64,000 nucleotides of DNA. Origin: Nitrospirillum amazonense. GTDB taxonomy: Bacteria; Pseudomonadota; Alphaproteobacteria; Azospirillales; Azospirillaceae. A program made the position numbers and the translations under genes. The stretch is taken from NCBI RefSeq assembly GCF_007828035.1, contig NZ_VITV01000001.1:744001-808000 (forward strand), read 5' to 3'. The notes under the pieces were generated by a model. That model was not told the DNA's origin and did no database searches. It was given only the letters and a program-made list of their open reading frames with translations. Within the stretch, counting starts at the first letter, position 1. Each line of letters starts with the position of its first letter. Below are positions 43,102-53,723 of the stretch, piece after piece.

Positions 43102-44127
43102 TCAGTACTTGCAGCCGTTGGTTTCGTCGTAATTGGCGACCTTGCGGGTACCGTTCTGGATCTCGGCGGACGCCGCGTCCAGCGCCGCCTTCATCTCCGG
43201 CGTCACCAGCTTGGCGTTGTTCTCGTCCAGCGCCCAGCCCACGCCTTCCTCTTTCAGGCCCAGGGTGCGTACGCCCGCCTGCCAGGTGCCGTCCTGTGCC
43301 GCCTTGATGGCGTTGTAGGCGGCCACGTCCACCCGCTTGACCATGGAGGTCAGGACCGAGCCGGGAAACAGGTGGTTCTGGTTGCTGTCGACGCCGATGG
43401 AATACTTGCCCGCGTCCTTGGCCGCCTGCAGCACGCCGATGCCGCTCTGCCCGGCGGCGGCGAACACCACGTCCACGCCCCGGTCGAACTGGCTCTTGGC
43501 CAGCTCGCCGCCGCGCGTGGGGTCGGACCAGGCGGCGGGTGTGGTGCCCACCATGTTGGCGATGATGTGGTCGTCCGGCGCCACGGCCTTCACGCCCTGC
43601 TCATAGCCGCACTCGAATCGGCGGATCAGGGGGATGTCCATGCCGCCGACGAATCCCACGGTGTGGGTCTTGCTGCTCAGCGCCGCCAGCATGCCCACCA
43701 GGTACGATCCCTCCTGCTCGGAAAACAGGATGGACTGCACGTTGGGCAGCTTCACCACGCCGTCGATCAGGGTGAACTTGATCTCGGGGAATTCCTTGGC
43801 GACCTTGGCCACCGCCGGCGCCTGGCTGAAGCCCACGGCCAGGATGATGTCGGCGCCATGCTCCGCCAGGCGGCGGAGGTACTGCTCGCGCTGGACGTCG
43901 TTGCTGATCTCCAGCGCCTTGTAATTGATGCCGGTTTCGCGGTGGAACCGCTCGATGCCCGTCAGGACGCCTTCGTTGAAGGACTTGTCGTACTTGCCGC
44001 CGTAATCGAAGACCACGCCGGGAAAGAAGGCGGCCTCCGCCCCGCGGGCGGGGGCGGACCCAGGGACGAAGAAGGCGCAGCTCAACAGGGCGGCCGCCGC
44101 CAACGCCGCACGGATCGCTCTACTCAT
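43102..44127 (-). CDS. BMP-family nucleoside-binding protein of the ABC importer
   Basis: A 341-residue periplasmic binding protein with signal peptide (AIRAALAAAALLSCAFFVPGSAPARG). It shows the Bmp/Med family blocks VVFDYGGKYDKSFNEGVLTGIERF, GFSQAPAVAKVAKEFPEIKFTLIDGVV, EQEGSYLVGMLAALSSKT and VGFVGGMDIPLIRRFECGYEQG. BMP proteins bind purine nucleosides. It is the first gene of the operon and carries GCAGGGACCCTTC before ATG 44127. No lipobox is evident; the single Cys near 17 is not in a canonical context. Confidence 0.93.
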   Translation of the reverse strand: MSRAIRAALAAAALLSCAFFVPGSAPARGAEAAFFPGVVFDYGGKYDKSFNEGVLTGIERFHRETGINYKALEISNDVQREQYLRRLAEHGADIILAVGFSQAPAVAKVAKEFPEIKFTLIDGVVKLPNVQSILFSEQEGSYLVGMLAALSSKTHTVGFVGGMDIPLIRRFECGYEQGVKAVAPDDHIIANMVGTTPAAWSDPTRGGELAKSQFDRGVDVVFAAAGQSGIGVLQAAKDAGKYSIGVDSNQNHLFPGSVLTSMVKRVDVAAYNAIKAAQDGTWQAGVRTLGLKEEGVGWALDENNAKLVTPEMKAALDAASAEIQNGTRKVANYDETNGCKY

Positions 44128-44475
44128 GAAGGGTCCCTGCCTCCGTGGGCATACTTTTGGACGGTGGCGAACGGGATGCGCCGCACCGCCTGCTCTGCTG
44201 AAACCTAGTCCATTTCCCAAGGTCCCGGCAAGTCGGGGGCTTAGGGGGCACGGCACGGGAACCAACCCTGGCCGATCCTGACCAAATGGTCAAGATGGGG
44301 CGCAAGCCTGGCGGGTTCGCCATGTAGGGTTGCGGCCCACGATACGTGGAGGTTGCAAGGTCCTGGCGACACTTTCATGACAGGGCGTCCGCCAAGGTTT
44401 TTCATGGTTGAACGCGGTTCCACCGGCGGGCACTCTGCCGCGCACTCTCCTCCCTTAAGCCTATCTGCGTCCGAG
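44128..44475. promoter_or_regulatory. Divergent region between nucleoside importer and phoD
   Basis: It holds a perfect palindrome TGACCA-AA-TGGTCA at 44279-44292, a likely operator, and at 44366-44383 on the minus strand CTGTCATGAAAGTGTCGC, whose first half matches the Pho-box unit CTGTCAT while the second half matches only partly. Either could control phoD, the importer or both. Confidence 0.4.
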
Positions 44476-46089
44476 ATGCCGCCCATGACCCGGTTCAGCC
44501 CCGTTCCCGAGGCCACCCGCCGCGCCCTGCTGAAGACCTTCGGCGCCAGCGCCGCCACGGCCTTCCTGCTGCCGTCGTCCATGGGCTCGGCCCTGGCGCA
44601 GGCGGCGTTCAGCAACGACCCGTTCTCGCTGGGTGTCGCCTCGGGCGATCCGCTGCCGGACGGCTTCGTGCTGTGGACCCGGCTGGCGCCCGAACCGCTG
44701 GCCTTCGGCTATGGTATGCCCAAGCGCCCGGTGGAGGTGGACTGGGAAGTGGCGACGGACGAGCGCATGCGCAACATCGTCCAGAGCGGTACCGAGGTGG
44801 CGCGGCCGGAACTGGGCCACGCCATCCATGCCGAGGTGGGCGGCCTGGAACCGGGGCGCGACTATTACTACCGCTTCACCGTGGGGGCGGAGCGCAGCAT
44901 GGTGGGCCGCGCCCGCACCGCCCCGGCCCTGGGCGCCAAGGTGGAGCGCGTGCGCCTGGGCATGGTCGGCTGCCAGAATTACGAGGACGGCTACTACACC
45001 GCCTTCCGCCACCTGGCGGAGGAACGGCCGGACTTCGTCTTCCACTACGGCGACTACATCTACGAGAATCGGGTGCGGACGCATGAGACCAGCCGCTATT
45101 ACGGCGGCCTGGCCCAGCCCACCGCCCGCCGGCACTTAGGCGACGAGCCCTATTCCCTGGACGAGTACCGCCGCCGCTACGCCCAGTACACCCTGGACCT
45201 GGACCTGCAGCTGGCCCGCGCCGCCTGCCCATGGATGGTCACCTGGGACGACCATGAGGTCGACAACAACTGGACCGGCACCGTCGACGGCGCCGGCATC
45301 GCCCCGCCGGAATATTTCCTGCTGCGCCGGGCGGCGGCCGCCCAGGCCTATTTCGAGCACATGCCCCTGCGCCGCGCCTCCTGGCCCAAGGGGCCGGACA
45401 TGCAGATCTACCGCCGGCTGGCCTTCGGCAACCTGATCGACCTGCACCTGCTGGACACCCGCCAGTTCCGCACCGACCAGCCCTGCGGCGACGGCTTCAA
45501 GCCCGCGTGCGAGGGGCAGGACAGCGACGACGCCGAGATGATGGGCGAGGACCAGGAACGCTGGCTGTTCGAGGGGCTGGACCGCGGCCGCGCCCGCTGG
45601 AACCTCATCGGCCAGCAGGTCATGATGATGACCATGAACCGCGAGCCCTGGCATGGCCCCATCTACAACATGGACAGCTGGGAAGGGTACCACCAGCCGC
45701 GCCAGCGCCTGCTGCGGCACATCGCAGACCGCCGCCTGAACAATGTGGTGGTCCTGACGGGGGACGAGCACCAGAACTTCGTGGGCGACCTCAAGACCGA
45801 CTACCACAGCGACAAGGCCGGCGTGGTCGCCACCGAATTCGTCGGCACCTCCATCAGTTCCGGCGGCGATGGCGCCGACAAGCGCCCGCGTTATGAGGAG
45901 ATCATGCGCGGCAACCCGCACATCCGCTTCATGAACGACCAGCGCGGCTACCTGCTGTGCGACATCGGCCATGACAAGCTGACGGCCACTTTCCGCGTCA
46001 TGGACCGCGTCACCACCCCCGGCGGCGCCATCAGCACCCGCGCCAGCTTCGTGGTGGAACCGGGAAAGCCGGGGGCGAAGCAGGCGTAA
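44476..46089 (+). CDS. phoD: PhoD-family alkaline phosphatase/phosphodiesterase
   Basis: A 537-residue protein with a Tat-type signal (TRRALLKTFGASAATAFLLPSSMGSALAQA). The PhoD N-terminal domain (NDPFSLGVASGDPLPDGFVLWTRLAPEPL) is followed by the metallophosphatase core, with VGCQNYEDGYYTAFRHLAEERPDFVFHYGDYIYE, WDDHEVDNNW, QQVMMMTMN and LTGDEHQNF providing Fe/Ca ligands. PhoD releases phosphate from mono- and diesters outside the cell membrane. ATG 44476 or 44485 begins the Tat peptide. The gene converges with nfeD, with six bases between stops. Confidence 0.93.
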   Translation: MPPMTRFSPVPEATRRALLKTFGASAATAFLLPSSMGSALAQAAFSNDPFSLGVASGDPLPDGFVLWTRLAPEPLAFGYGMPKRPVEVDWEVATDERMRNIVQSGTEVARPELGHAIHAEVGGLEPGRDYYYRFTVGAERSMVGRARTAPALGAKVERVRLGMVGCQNYEDGYYTAFRHLAEERPDFVFHYGDYIYENRVRTHETSRYYGGLAQPTARRHLGDEPYSLDEYRRRYAQYTLDLDLQLARAACPWMVTWDDHEVDNNWTGTVDGAGIAPPEYFLLRRAAAAQAYFEHMPLRRASWPKGPDMQIYRRLAFGNLIDLHLLDTRQFRTDQPCGDGFKPACEGQDSDDAEMMGEDQERWLFEGLDRGRARWNLIGQQVMMMTMNREPWHGPIYNMDSWEGYHQPRQRLLRHIADRRLNNVVVLTGDEHQNFVGDLKTDYHSDKAGVVATEFVGTSISSGGDGADKRPRYEEIMRGNPHIRFMNDQRGYLLCDIGHDKLTATFRVMDRVTTPGGAISTRASFVVEPGKPGAKQA

Positions 46090-46095
46090 GCGCGC

Positions 46096-46554
46096 CTAAG
46101 CCGCCTCCACCCTCAGCGCCGTGCCGTCCACGCCGACCACACGCACGGTCGTCCCGGCGGCCAGGCCGTCGGGGCCGTAGACGATCCAGGCGCCGTCGTC
46201 CAGGCGGGCGCGGCCCTGGCCGTTGGTGATGGGCGTCTCCAGCGTCAGGACGCGGCCGACATACTGGCTGGCGCGGGCGTTCAGGGGCGGGCCGGGGGGC
46301 GCCGGCTCGGCCCGGTCGCCACCCAGCCAACGGCGGGTGGCCAGCAGCAGGCTGGCCGCCAGCACGGCGAACAGCACCGCCTGCCCGGCCAGGGCCAAGG
46401 CGGGGAAGAGGAACAGCGCCGTGCCCACCAGCACCGCCGCCACGCCCAGCCACAGCAGGCCGAAGCCGGGGGTGACCATTTCCACCAACGCCAGGGCGAC
46501 GCCTGCTGCCCACCAGTGCCAGGCGTGGGGCGTCCATGCGGTGAAGTCGGGCAT
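46096..46554 (-). CDS. NfeD-family membrane protein
   Basis: A 152-residue protein with three to four N-terminal helices (AWHWWAAGVALALVEMVTPGFGLLWLGVAAVLVGTALFLFP) and a C-terminal OB-fold (ASQYVGRVLTLETPITNGQGRARLDDGAWIVYGPDGLAAGTTVRVVGVDGTALRVE). Short NfeD proteins partner with SPFH/stomatin proteins in membrane microdomains; the SPFH gene lies 11 bases upstream in the same operon. Confidence 0.94.
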   Translation of the reverse strand: MPDFTAWTPHAWHWWAAGVALALVEMVTPGFGLLWLGVAAVLVGTALFLFPALALAGQAVLFAVLAASLLLATRRWLGGDRAEPAPPGPPLNARASQYVGRVLTLETPITNGQGRARLDDGAWIVYGPDGLAAGTTVRVVGVDGTALRVEAA

Positions 46555-46565
46555 GACCTCCTCCC

Positions 46566-47642
46566 TCAGCTGCCGGGCGTGGTCCAGGGGCCGCCGGGGG
46601 GTGGGACCGGTGGCTGATCGTTTCGGCGGGGCGCGGCGGCGCGGGCCTGGTTGGCCGGTACGCCGGCGAAGCTGTCCTTGGCCAGTTCGGCGATGCCGCC
46701 CAGGGCGCCCAGGATGCCGGTCGACTCCATGGGCATGAACAGGATCTTCTGGTTGGGGCTGGCGGCGAAGCCCTTCAGCGCATCGACGTAGCGCTGAGCG
46801 ATGAAGTAGTTCACCGCCTGCACGCTGCCGCCGGCGATGGCCTCGGACACCACGCGGGTGGCGGTGGCCTCCGCCTCCGCCAGGCGCACGCGGGCCTCGG
46901 CTTCGCGGAAGGCGGCCTCTTTCTTGCCCTCGGCCTGCAGGATGGCGGATTGCTTCTCGCCCTCCGCCCGCAGGATGGCGGATTGGCGCTGGCCTTCGGC
47001 CTCCAGGATCAGGGCGCGGCGTTCGCGTTCCGCCTTCATCTGGCGGGCCATGCTGTCCACCAGGTCGCGCGGCGGCTGGATGTCGCGGATTTCAACGCGG
47101 GTGATCTTCACGCCCCAGGGGTGGGTGGCGGCGTCCACCACGGTCAGCAGACGGGCGTTGATGGCGTCGCGCTGCGACAGCAGCTCATCCAAATCCATGG
47201 AGCCCATGACCGTGCGCAGATTGGTCATGGTCAGGTTCAGGACGGCGCGGTCCAGGTTGCGCACCTCGTAACTGGCCTTGGCGGCGTCCAGCACCTGAAA
47301 GAACAGCACGCCGTCCACCGTCACCATGGCGTTGTCCTTGGTGATGATCTCCTGCGACGGCACGTCCAGCACCACCTCCTGCATGGTCTGACGGGCGCCG
47401 ATGCGGTCGACGAAGGGGACGATGATGGCCAGGCCCGGCTTTAGGGTGCGGGTATACCGCCCGAACCGTTCCACCGTATATTCCATGCCCTGGGGCACGG
47501 TCTTGATGCTGCTGTAGACCAGGACGATGGCGAAGGCCAGGACGGCCAGGATGAACACGCCGAAGGGCGACAAGGCGTCTCTCCCGCTTGTGGGCGCGGG
47601 TGCCGCCGCCGGAACGGCCGCCCCACACTGCCCCGCCATCAT
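46566..47642 (-). CDS. SPFH/band-7 (stomatin-like, QmcA type) protein
   Basis: A 358-residue protein with one N-terminal helix (FGVFILAVLAFAIVLVYSSI) and the SPFH domain (VPQGMEYTVERFGRYTRTLKPGLAIIVPFVDRIG...LDVPSQEIITKDNAMVTVDGVLFFQVLDA). A long Ala/Glu coiled coil (~190-265) follows, with repeated SAILRAEGEKQSAILQAEG. It forms oligomeric membrane scaffolds with NfeD. A Pro-rich tail ends the protein. Confidence 0.94.
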   Translation of the reverse strand: MMAGQCGAAVPAAAPAPTSGRDALSPFGVFILAVLAFAIVLVYSSIKTVPQGMEYTVERFGRYTRTLKPGLAIIVPFVDRIGARQTMQEVVLDVPSQEIITKDNAMVTVDGVLFFQVLDAAKASYEVRNLDRAVLNLTMTNLRTVMGSMDLDELLSQRDAINARLLTVVDAATHPWGVKITRVEIRDIQPPRDLVDSMARQMKAERERRALILEAEGQRQSAILRAEGEKQSAILQAEGKKEAAFREAEARVRLAEAEATATRVVSEAIAGGSVQAVNYFIAQRYVDALKGFAASPNQKILFMPMESTGILGALGGIAELAKDSFAGVPANQARAAAPRRNDQPPVPPPGGPWTTPGS

Positions 47643-47693
47643 GCCACAGCGCGGGTGCCGTGGCCCGGTCTTTTATCTTTTTGGTTGTGGTGT

Positions 47694-48929
47694 TCACCTC
47701 TGGGTGAGGGCGAGCCACCGCGCCTTGGCCTCGGCATAGCTGCCGTCGCCCAGCACGCAGTCCAGCTGCGGCAGGCGGGTGATCAGGGGCTGGTTCGGGA
47801 CGTCGCCCGCCATCCAGTCGCGTCCCAGCTGCCGGATCAGGGCGATCTGCGCCGGGTCGACCGCGTCGGCCGGCAGGGCCGCCACCTGGGCGAAGCGCCC
47901 GTCGGCCAGGCCCGGCGGCGCCGTCCACACCCCGCTTTCCAGCACCGGCTGGACGGAGACGTTCAGGCGCACCAGCCCGCCCAGGGCGGCGGGGTCCCGG
48001 CCCGCCAAGCGCTGGGCCAGGATGTGGGCCTCCAGGCTGGCGGTGTCGGGGGGATCGTCCAGAGTGGTTTGGGCCAGCAGCGACAGGTCGCCCAGGGTAC
48101 CCCGCATTCCCACAGGTTCCGCCAGGTCGCCCGGCGGCTGGCTGGTGCTGGTCACCGGCGCGTGGCGGGTGGTGCCGCTGCCGAGACTCAGAATTTGAAG
48201 GTCGGTGTTGCCGCCGGGTTGCGCCAGCGCTTCCATCACCGCCAGCATCACCGGGTTGTTGCAGCCGGTCAGCCCGCCGTCCCAGTACAGGCGCCCATCG
48301 CACCGGGCGGGTTCGTCGAAGAAGGCCACGGGCGCGGTGCTGCTGGCGTTGATGACCTCCGCCAGGGGGGCGGTGGAGGCCTGCGGCTCCGTCACCGCCG
48401 TGGCCAGGCCGGCATAGCTGCGGAAGGTCATGGCCCGGCGCTGGGCGTAGTCGAAGGCGGGGATGAACACCTTCACCGGCACGGCGCCCCGCCGCGCCAG
48501 GGGCAGCGGCAGGCGGGCCATGGGACAGGCCGACAGGGCCAGGGGGCGCACCTGGCCATCGGCCGTGGCGGGGGTGGGCGGTGCCAGGCCGGGGTCGTCC
48601 AGCATGGCGGTCAGGCCGGCCAGCTTGCCCTGGGTGCTATATCGCGGGCCCAGGTCCAGGTCGGCCACCACCCTGTCCAGCCCATCGACCTTCACGAACA
48701 GGCTGCCCCGCCGCGCGTCATCCACGAACAGGTCCAGGATCTGGGCCGGTGTCAGGTTCTTGATCAGCCCGCCCAGCACGATGGCCCCGGCCGAGGTGCC
48801 GGCCGCCAGGTCGAATTCCGCCAGAATGTCGTGGCCCGGCATGTCGCTGCCGTACAGATCGGCCAGAACCATGGCCTCCAGCAGGGCCCAGGGACCGCCG
48901 CCGTCCAGCGTCAGGATGCGATAGGACAT
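47694..48929 (-). CDS. Patatin-like phospholipase
   Basis: A 411-residue acyl hydrolase. LTLDGGGPWAL forms the oxyanion loop (the usual RG after DGGG is replaced by PWAL), the nucleophile is Ser in AAGTSAGAIV (GxSxG), and the dyad Asp is in YWDGGLTGCNNP. No signal peptide is seen. GAGGGAACC precedes ATG 48929. It starts 61 bases after the rpe stop on the same strand, so it may sit at the end of the cbb transcript, although a link to CO2 fixation is not expected. Confidence 0.85.
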   Translation of the reverse strand: MSYRILTLDGGGPWALLEAMVLADLYGSDMPGHDILAEFDLAAGTSAGAIVLGGLIKNLTPAQILDLFVDDARRGSLFVKVDGLDRVVADLDLGPRYSTQGKLAGLTAMLDDPGLAPPTPATADGQVRPLALSACPMARLPLPLARRGAVPVKVFIPAFDYAQRRAMTFRSYAGLATAVTEPQASTAPLAEVINASSTAPVAFFDEPARCDGRLYWDGGLTGCNNPVMLAVMEALAQPGGNTDLQILSLGSGTTRHAPVTSTSQPPGDLAEPVGMRGTLGDLSLLAQTTLDDPPDTASLEAHILAQRLAGRDPAALGGLVRLNVSVQPVLESGVWTAPPGLADGRFAQVAALPADAVDPAQIALIRQLGRDWMAGDVPNQPLITRLPQLDCVLGDGSYAEAKARWLALTQR

Positions 48930-48990
48930 GGTTCCCTCCCTCAACCCCGCGCACCTCTACGCGGTTTTGAGGGGAATGGGCTAGTGCCAC

Positions 48991-49641
48991 TTAGCCGCGC
49001 AGCGCCGCGATGTTGGCCTGATAGCGCCCGGCCCCGCCCTGGAATACGGCCGAACCCGCCACCAGCACCTCCGCCCCCGCCTGCACGCACAGGCGGGCCG
49101 TCTCCGGGTTCACGCCGCCGTCGACCTCGACCTGGATGGGCCGGCGGCCGATCATCGCGCGCAGGGCGTGGATCTTGGGGATCATGGCGGGGATGAAGGA
49201 CTGGCCGCCGAAGCCGGGGTTCACGGTCATGACCAGCACCAGGTCCATCCGGTCCAGCACATAGGCCACGGCGCTTTCCGGCGTGGAGGGGTTCAGCGCC
49301 ACGCCGGCCTTTTTGCCCAGGCCGCGGATGCGTTCCAGCGTGCGGTCCAGGTGGGTGGTGGCCTCCGCCTGCACGGTGATGATGTCGGCCCCGGCCTCGG
49401 CGAAGGCCTCCAGGTAGAGATCGACCGGGCTGATCATCAGATGCACGTCGAAGGGACGGTCGGTATGGGGGCGCAGGGCCTTCACCACGGCGGGGCCGAT
49501 GGTCAGGTTGGGCACGAAATGGCCATCCATGACGTCGACATGGATGTAGTCGGCCCCCGCCGCCGTGATGGCGCGCACCTCGGCGCCCAGGCTGGCGAAG
49601 TCGGCGGACAGGATGCTGGGGGCGATCAGGGGTTGGGTCAT
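48991..49641 (-). CDS. cbbE: Ribulose-phosphate 3-epimerase
   Basis: A 216-residue TIM-barrel enzyme that interconverts ribulose-5- and xylulose-5-phosphate. Motifs include [56 protein letters not shown] and [10 protein letters not shown]. The metal ligands His/Asp and the catalytic Asps are in the VDVMDGH and VDGG loops. It overlaps the cbbX stop by four bases, placing it as the last Calvin gene of the operon. Confidence 0.97.
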   Translation of the reverse strand: MTQPLIAPSILSADFASLGAEVRAITAAGADYIHVDVMDGHFVPNLTIGPAVVKALRPHTDRPFDVHLMISPVDLYLEAFAEAGADIITVQAEATTHLDRTLERIRGLGKKAGVALNPSTPESAVAYVLDRMDLVLVMTVNPGFGGQSFIPAMIPKIHALRAMIGRRPIQVEVDGGVNPETARLCVQAGAEVLVAGSAVFQGGAGRYQANIAALRG

Positions 49642-50591
49642 GACGGGGCCTCCTTATCCGCTACCTGGCTATCGGGCGTGCCGGCGAAGACCCGGCTGGC
49701 CAGGATGTCCTCCGCCTCGATCACCGTCAGGTCGTCCACCGACAGGGGGCCGTCGTCCCGCTGGAACAGGCGGCTGGCCTGGCGCAGGCGGGCGCGGTCC
49801 AGGGCGTTGCGGATGGACCGGCCGTTGGCGAAGTGCGGCTGGCCCCGGCGCAGGGCGATATACTGGGCGAACACCGCCTTGGCCTGCGGGCTGAGGCGGT
49901 AGTTCATGGCCTCCAGCTGCCGCTCCCCGATTTCCAGCAGCTCTTCCTCACCATAGTCGGGGAAGTCGATATGGTGGGCGACGCGGGAGCGGAAGCCAGG
50001 ATTGGCCTGGAAGAAGCGGTCCATGCGGTCGGCGTAGCCGGCCAGGATGACCACTAGGTCGTCACGCTGGTTCTCCATGACCTGCAGCAGGATCTCGATG
50101 GATTCCTGGCCATAGTCGCGCTCGTTCTCCGGCCGGTAGAGGTAGTAGGCCTCATCGATGAACAACACGCCGCCGGCGGCGCGCTTCAGCACCTCCTTGG
50201 TCTTGGGCGCCGTGTGGCCGATGTATTGGCCCACCAGATCATCACGGGTGACGGTCACCAGGTGCCCGCGCCGGACATAGCCCAGCCGGTGCAGGATGGC
50301 CGCCATCTTCAGCGCCAGGGTGGTCTTGCCCGTGCCGGGGTTGCCGGTGAAGCTCATATGCAGGGTGGGGGCGCCCACCGCCAGGCCGAAGCGCTGGCGC
50401 GCCCTGTCCACCAGCAGCAGGGCCGCGATCTCGCGCAGGCGCCGCTTGATGGGCGCCAGGCCCACCATTTCCTGGTCCAGCTGCGCGAAGATTTCCGGCA
50501 GGCCGGAGGCTTCGAAATCGGCGCGCAGATCCACCGCCCCCGGCGCCGCGTCGGCGGCATCCGCCGGGATTGCCATGAGGGTCGCGGCCAT
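49638..50591 (-). CDS. cbbX: Red-type RubisCO activase CbbX
   Basis: A 317-residue AAA+ protein. Walker A GNPGTGKT is at 83-90 and Walker B VLFIDEA at 142-148; the pore-loop region is [14 protein letters not shown]. CbbX hexamers pull on the C-terminus of red-type CbbL to release inhibitory sugar phosphates, and are activated by ribulose bisphosphate. The start overlaps the cbbS stop as TGATG (50589-50593). Upstream frame extension to 50741 lies inside cbbS and is rejected. Confidence 0.97.
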   Translation of the reverse strand: MAATLMAIPADAADAAPGAVDLRADFEASGLPEIFAQLDQEMVGLAPIKRRLREIAALLLVDRARQRFGLAVGAPTLHMSFTGNPGTGKTTLALKMAAILHRLGYVRRGHLVTVTRDDLVGQYIGHTAPKTKEVLKRAAGGVLFIDEAYYLYRPENERDYGQESIEILLQVMENQRDDLVVILAGYADRMDRFFQANPGFRSRVAHHIDFPDYGEEELLEIGERQLEAMNYRLSPQAKAVFAQYIALRRGQPHFANGRSIRNALDRARLRQASRLFQRDDGPLSVDDLTVIEAEDILASRVFAGTPDSQVADKEAPS

Positions 50592-51010
50592 CACGAATAC
50601 CGCTCCCCTTCCGGCAGCTGGGCGGCATAGGCGCGGGTGCTGTACAGGATGCGCCGGCCGTCGCTTTCCTGGCGTTCCAGGGCGAAGCCGGGCTCGTTGG
50701 CGGGCCGGTTGACGATGAAGGACAGGCGCACGCTCTCCCACCCGTGGCTGGCGTCAAAGCCGGAGATGCGGATGTAACGGTCGCCGTAGATCTTGCGGCA
50801 GGACGCCAGTTCGCCCATGACGCCGGCGGCGTCGCGGATGTCGAACATGGGTAGGCCCCACATGTCCCAATAGGTGTTGCGGGGGTGCGGGTCGTCGGTG
50901 AACTCGATGTTCACCGCCCAGCCCTGGTCAATGCAGTACTGCACCTGGGCCGTGATCTGCTCGTCCGTCAGGTCGGGCAGGAAGGAGAAGGTTCCTTGGG
51001 TGAGGCGCAT
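50591..51010 (-). CDS. cbbS: RubisCO small subunit, red type (form IC)
   Basis: A 139-residue subunit. It begins [57 protein letters not shown], typical of form IC/ID, and has the C-terminal extension of red-type subunits ([25 protein letters not shown]) that closes the central channel. It follows cbbL after 18 bases. Confidence 0.97.
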   Translation of the reverse strand: MRLTQGTFSFLPDLTDEQITAQVQYCIDQGWAVNIEFTDDPHPRNTYWDMWGLPMFDIRDAAGVMGELASCRKIYGDRYIRISGFDASHGWESVRLSFIVNRPANEPGFALERQESDGRRILYSTRAYAAQLPEGERYS

Positions 51011-51028
51011 CTTCAGTCTCCTTATCCT

Positions 51029-52624
<1,596 letters not shown>

Positions 52625-53710
52625 TTACTCAGCCGCTACCGGTGTGCTGCCCAGGTGCGGGTCCAGCGCGCCGGTGGCGTAGCGCTTGGCCATGGCGGCC
52701 ATGGGCAGGGGCGTGATGCGGCTGGCGTTGCCGGCGGCGCCGAATTGTTCGAAACGGTCGCGGCACAGCGCCTTCATGGCGTCCATGGCCGGCTTCAGGA
52801 ATTTGCGCGGGTCGAACTCCGCCGGGTTCTCGGTCGCCGTCTTGCGGAACTGCACCGCCATGGCCAGGCGGCAGTCGGTGTCAATGTTGATCTTGCGCAC
52901 GCCGAAGCGGATGCCGCGCACGATCTCATCCACCGGCACGCCCCAGGTGCGGGGCATGCGGCCGCCATAGGCGTTGAACAGATCCTGCAGTTCCTGCGGC
53001 ACGGAGGAGCTGCCGTGCATCACCAGATGGGTGTTGGGCAACCGCTCATGAATCGCCTCCACCACATCCATGGCCAGGATGTCGCCATCCGGCTGGCGCG
53101 AGAATTTATAGGCGCCGTGCGAGGTGCCCATGGCGATGGCCAGGGCGTCCACGCGGGTGGCGGCCACGAAGTCCATAGCCTGGTCGGGGTCGGTGCACAG
53201 CTGGTCCAGCGACAGCACGCCCTCGGCGCCGTGGCCGTCCTCCGCCTCGCCCTGGCCGGTCTCCAGGCTGCCCAGCACGCCCAGTTCACCCTCGACCGAG
53301 GCGCCCACCCAGTGCGCGGCCTCCGCCACGCGGCGGGTGATGTCGACGTTGTAGGCATAGGGCGCCGGCGTCTTGGCATCGGCCAGCAGCGACCCGTCCA
53401 TCATGACGGAGGTGAAGCCGTGCTGCAGGGCCGTCAGGCAGGTGGCCTCGCTGTTGCCGTGGTCCTGGTGCAGGCACAGCGGGATGGTGGGGTACAGCGC
53501 CTCCAGTGCGTCGATCATATGGGCCAGCATCAGGTCGCCGGCATAGGACCGGGCACCCCGGCTGGCCTGCAGGATGACGGGGGCGTCCACCTGGGCGGCG
53601 GCCTCCATGACCGCCAGGCCCTGTTCCATGTTGTTGATGTTGAACGCCGGCACGCCGTAATCGCGTTCTGCCGCGTGGTCCAGTAGCTGACGAAGGGTTA
53701 TACGAGCCAT
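52625..53710 (-). CDS. cbbA: Fructose/sedoheptulose-bisphosphate aldolase, class II
   Basis: A 361-residue zinc aldolase of the Calvin-type subgroup. Zinc ligands are in CLHQDHGNS and MHGSSSVP, and the potassium/phosphate loop in [12 protein letters not shown] and [13 protein letters not shown]. It joins triose phosphates to fructose- or sedoheptulose-bisphosphate. AAGGAGCGCTACACC precedes ATG 53710. It starts 13 bases after the transketolase stop. Confidence 0.96.
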   Translation of the reverse strand: MARITLRQLLDHAAERDYGVPAFNINNMEQGLAVMEAAAQVDAPVILQASRGARSYAGDLMLAHMIDALEALYPTIPLCLHQDHGNSEATCLTALQHGFTSVMMDGSLLADAKTPAPYAYNVDITRRVAEAAHWVGASVEGELGVLGSLETGQGEAEDGHGAEGVLSLDQLCTDPDQAMDFVAATRVDALAIAMGTSHGAYKFSRQPDGDILAMDVVEAIHERLPNTHLVMHGSSSVPQELQDLFNAYGGRMPRTWGVPVDEIVRGIRFGVRKINIDTDCRLAMAVQFRKTATENPAEFDPRKFLKPAMDAMKALCRDRFEQFGAAGNASRITPLPMAAMAKRYATGALDPHLGSTPVAAE

Positions 53711-53723
53711 GGTGTAGCGCTCC

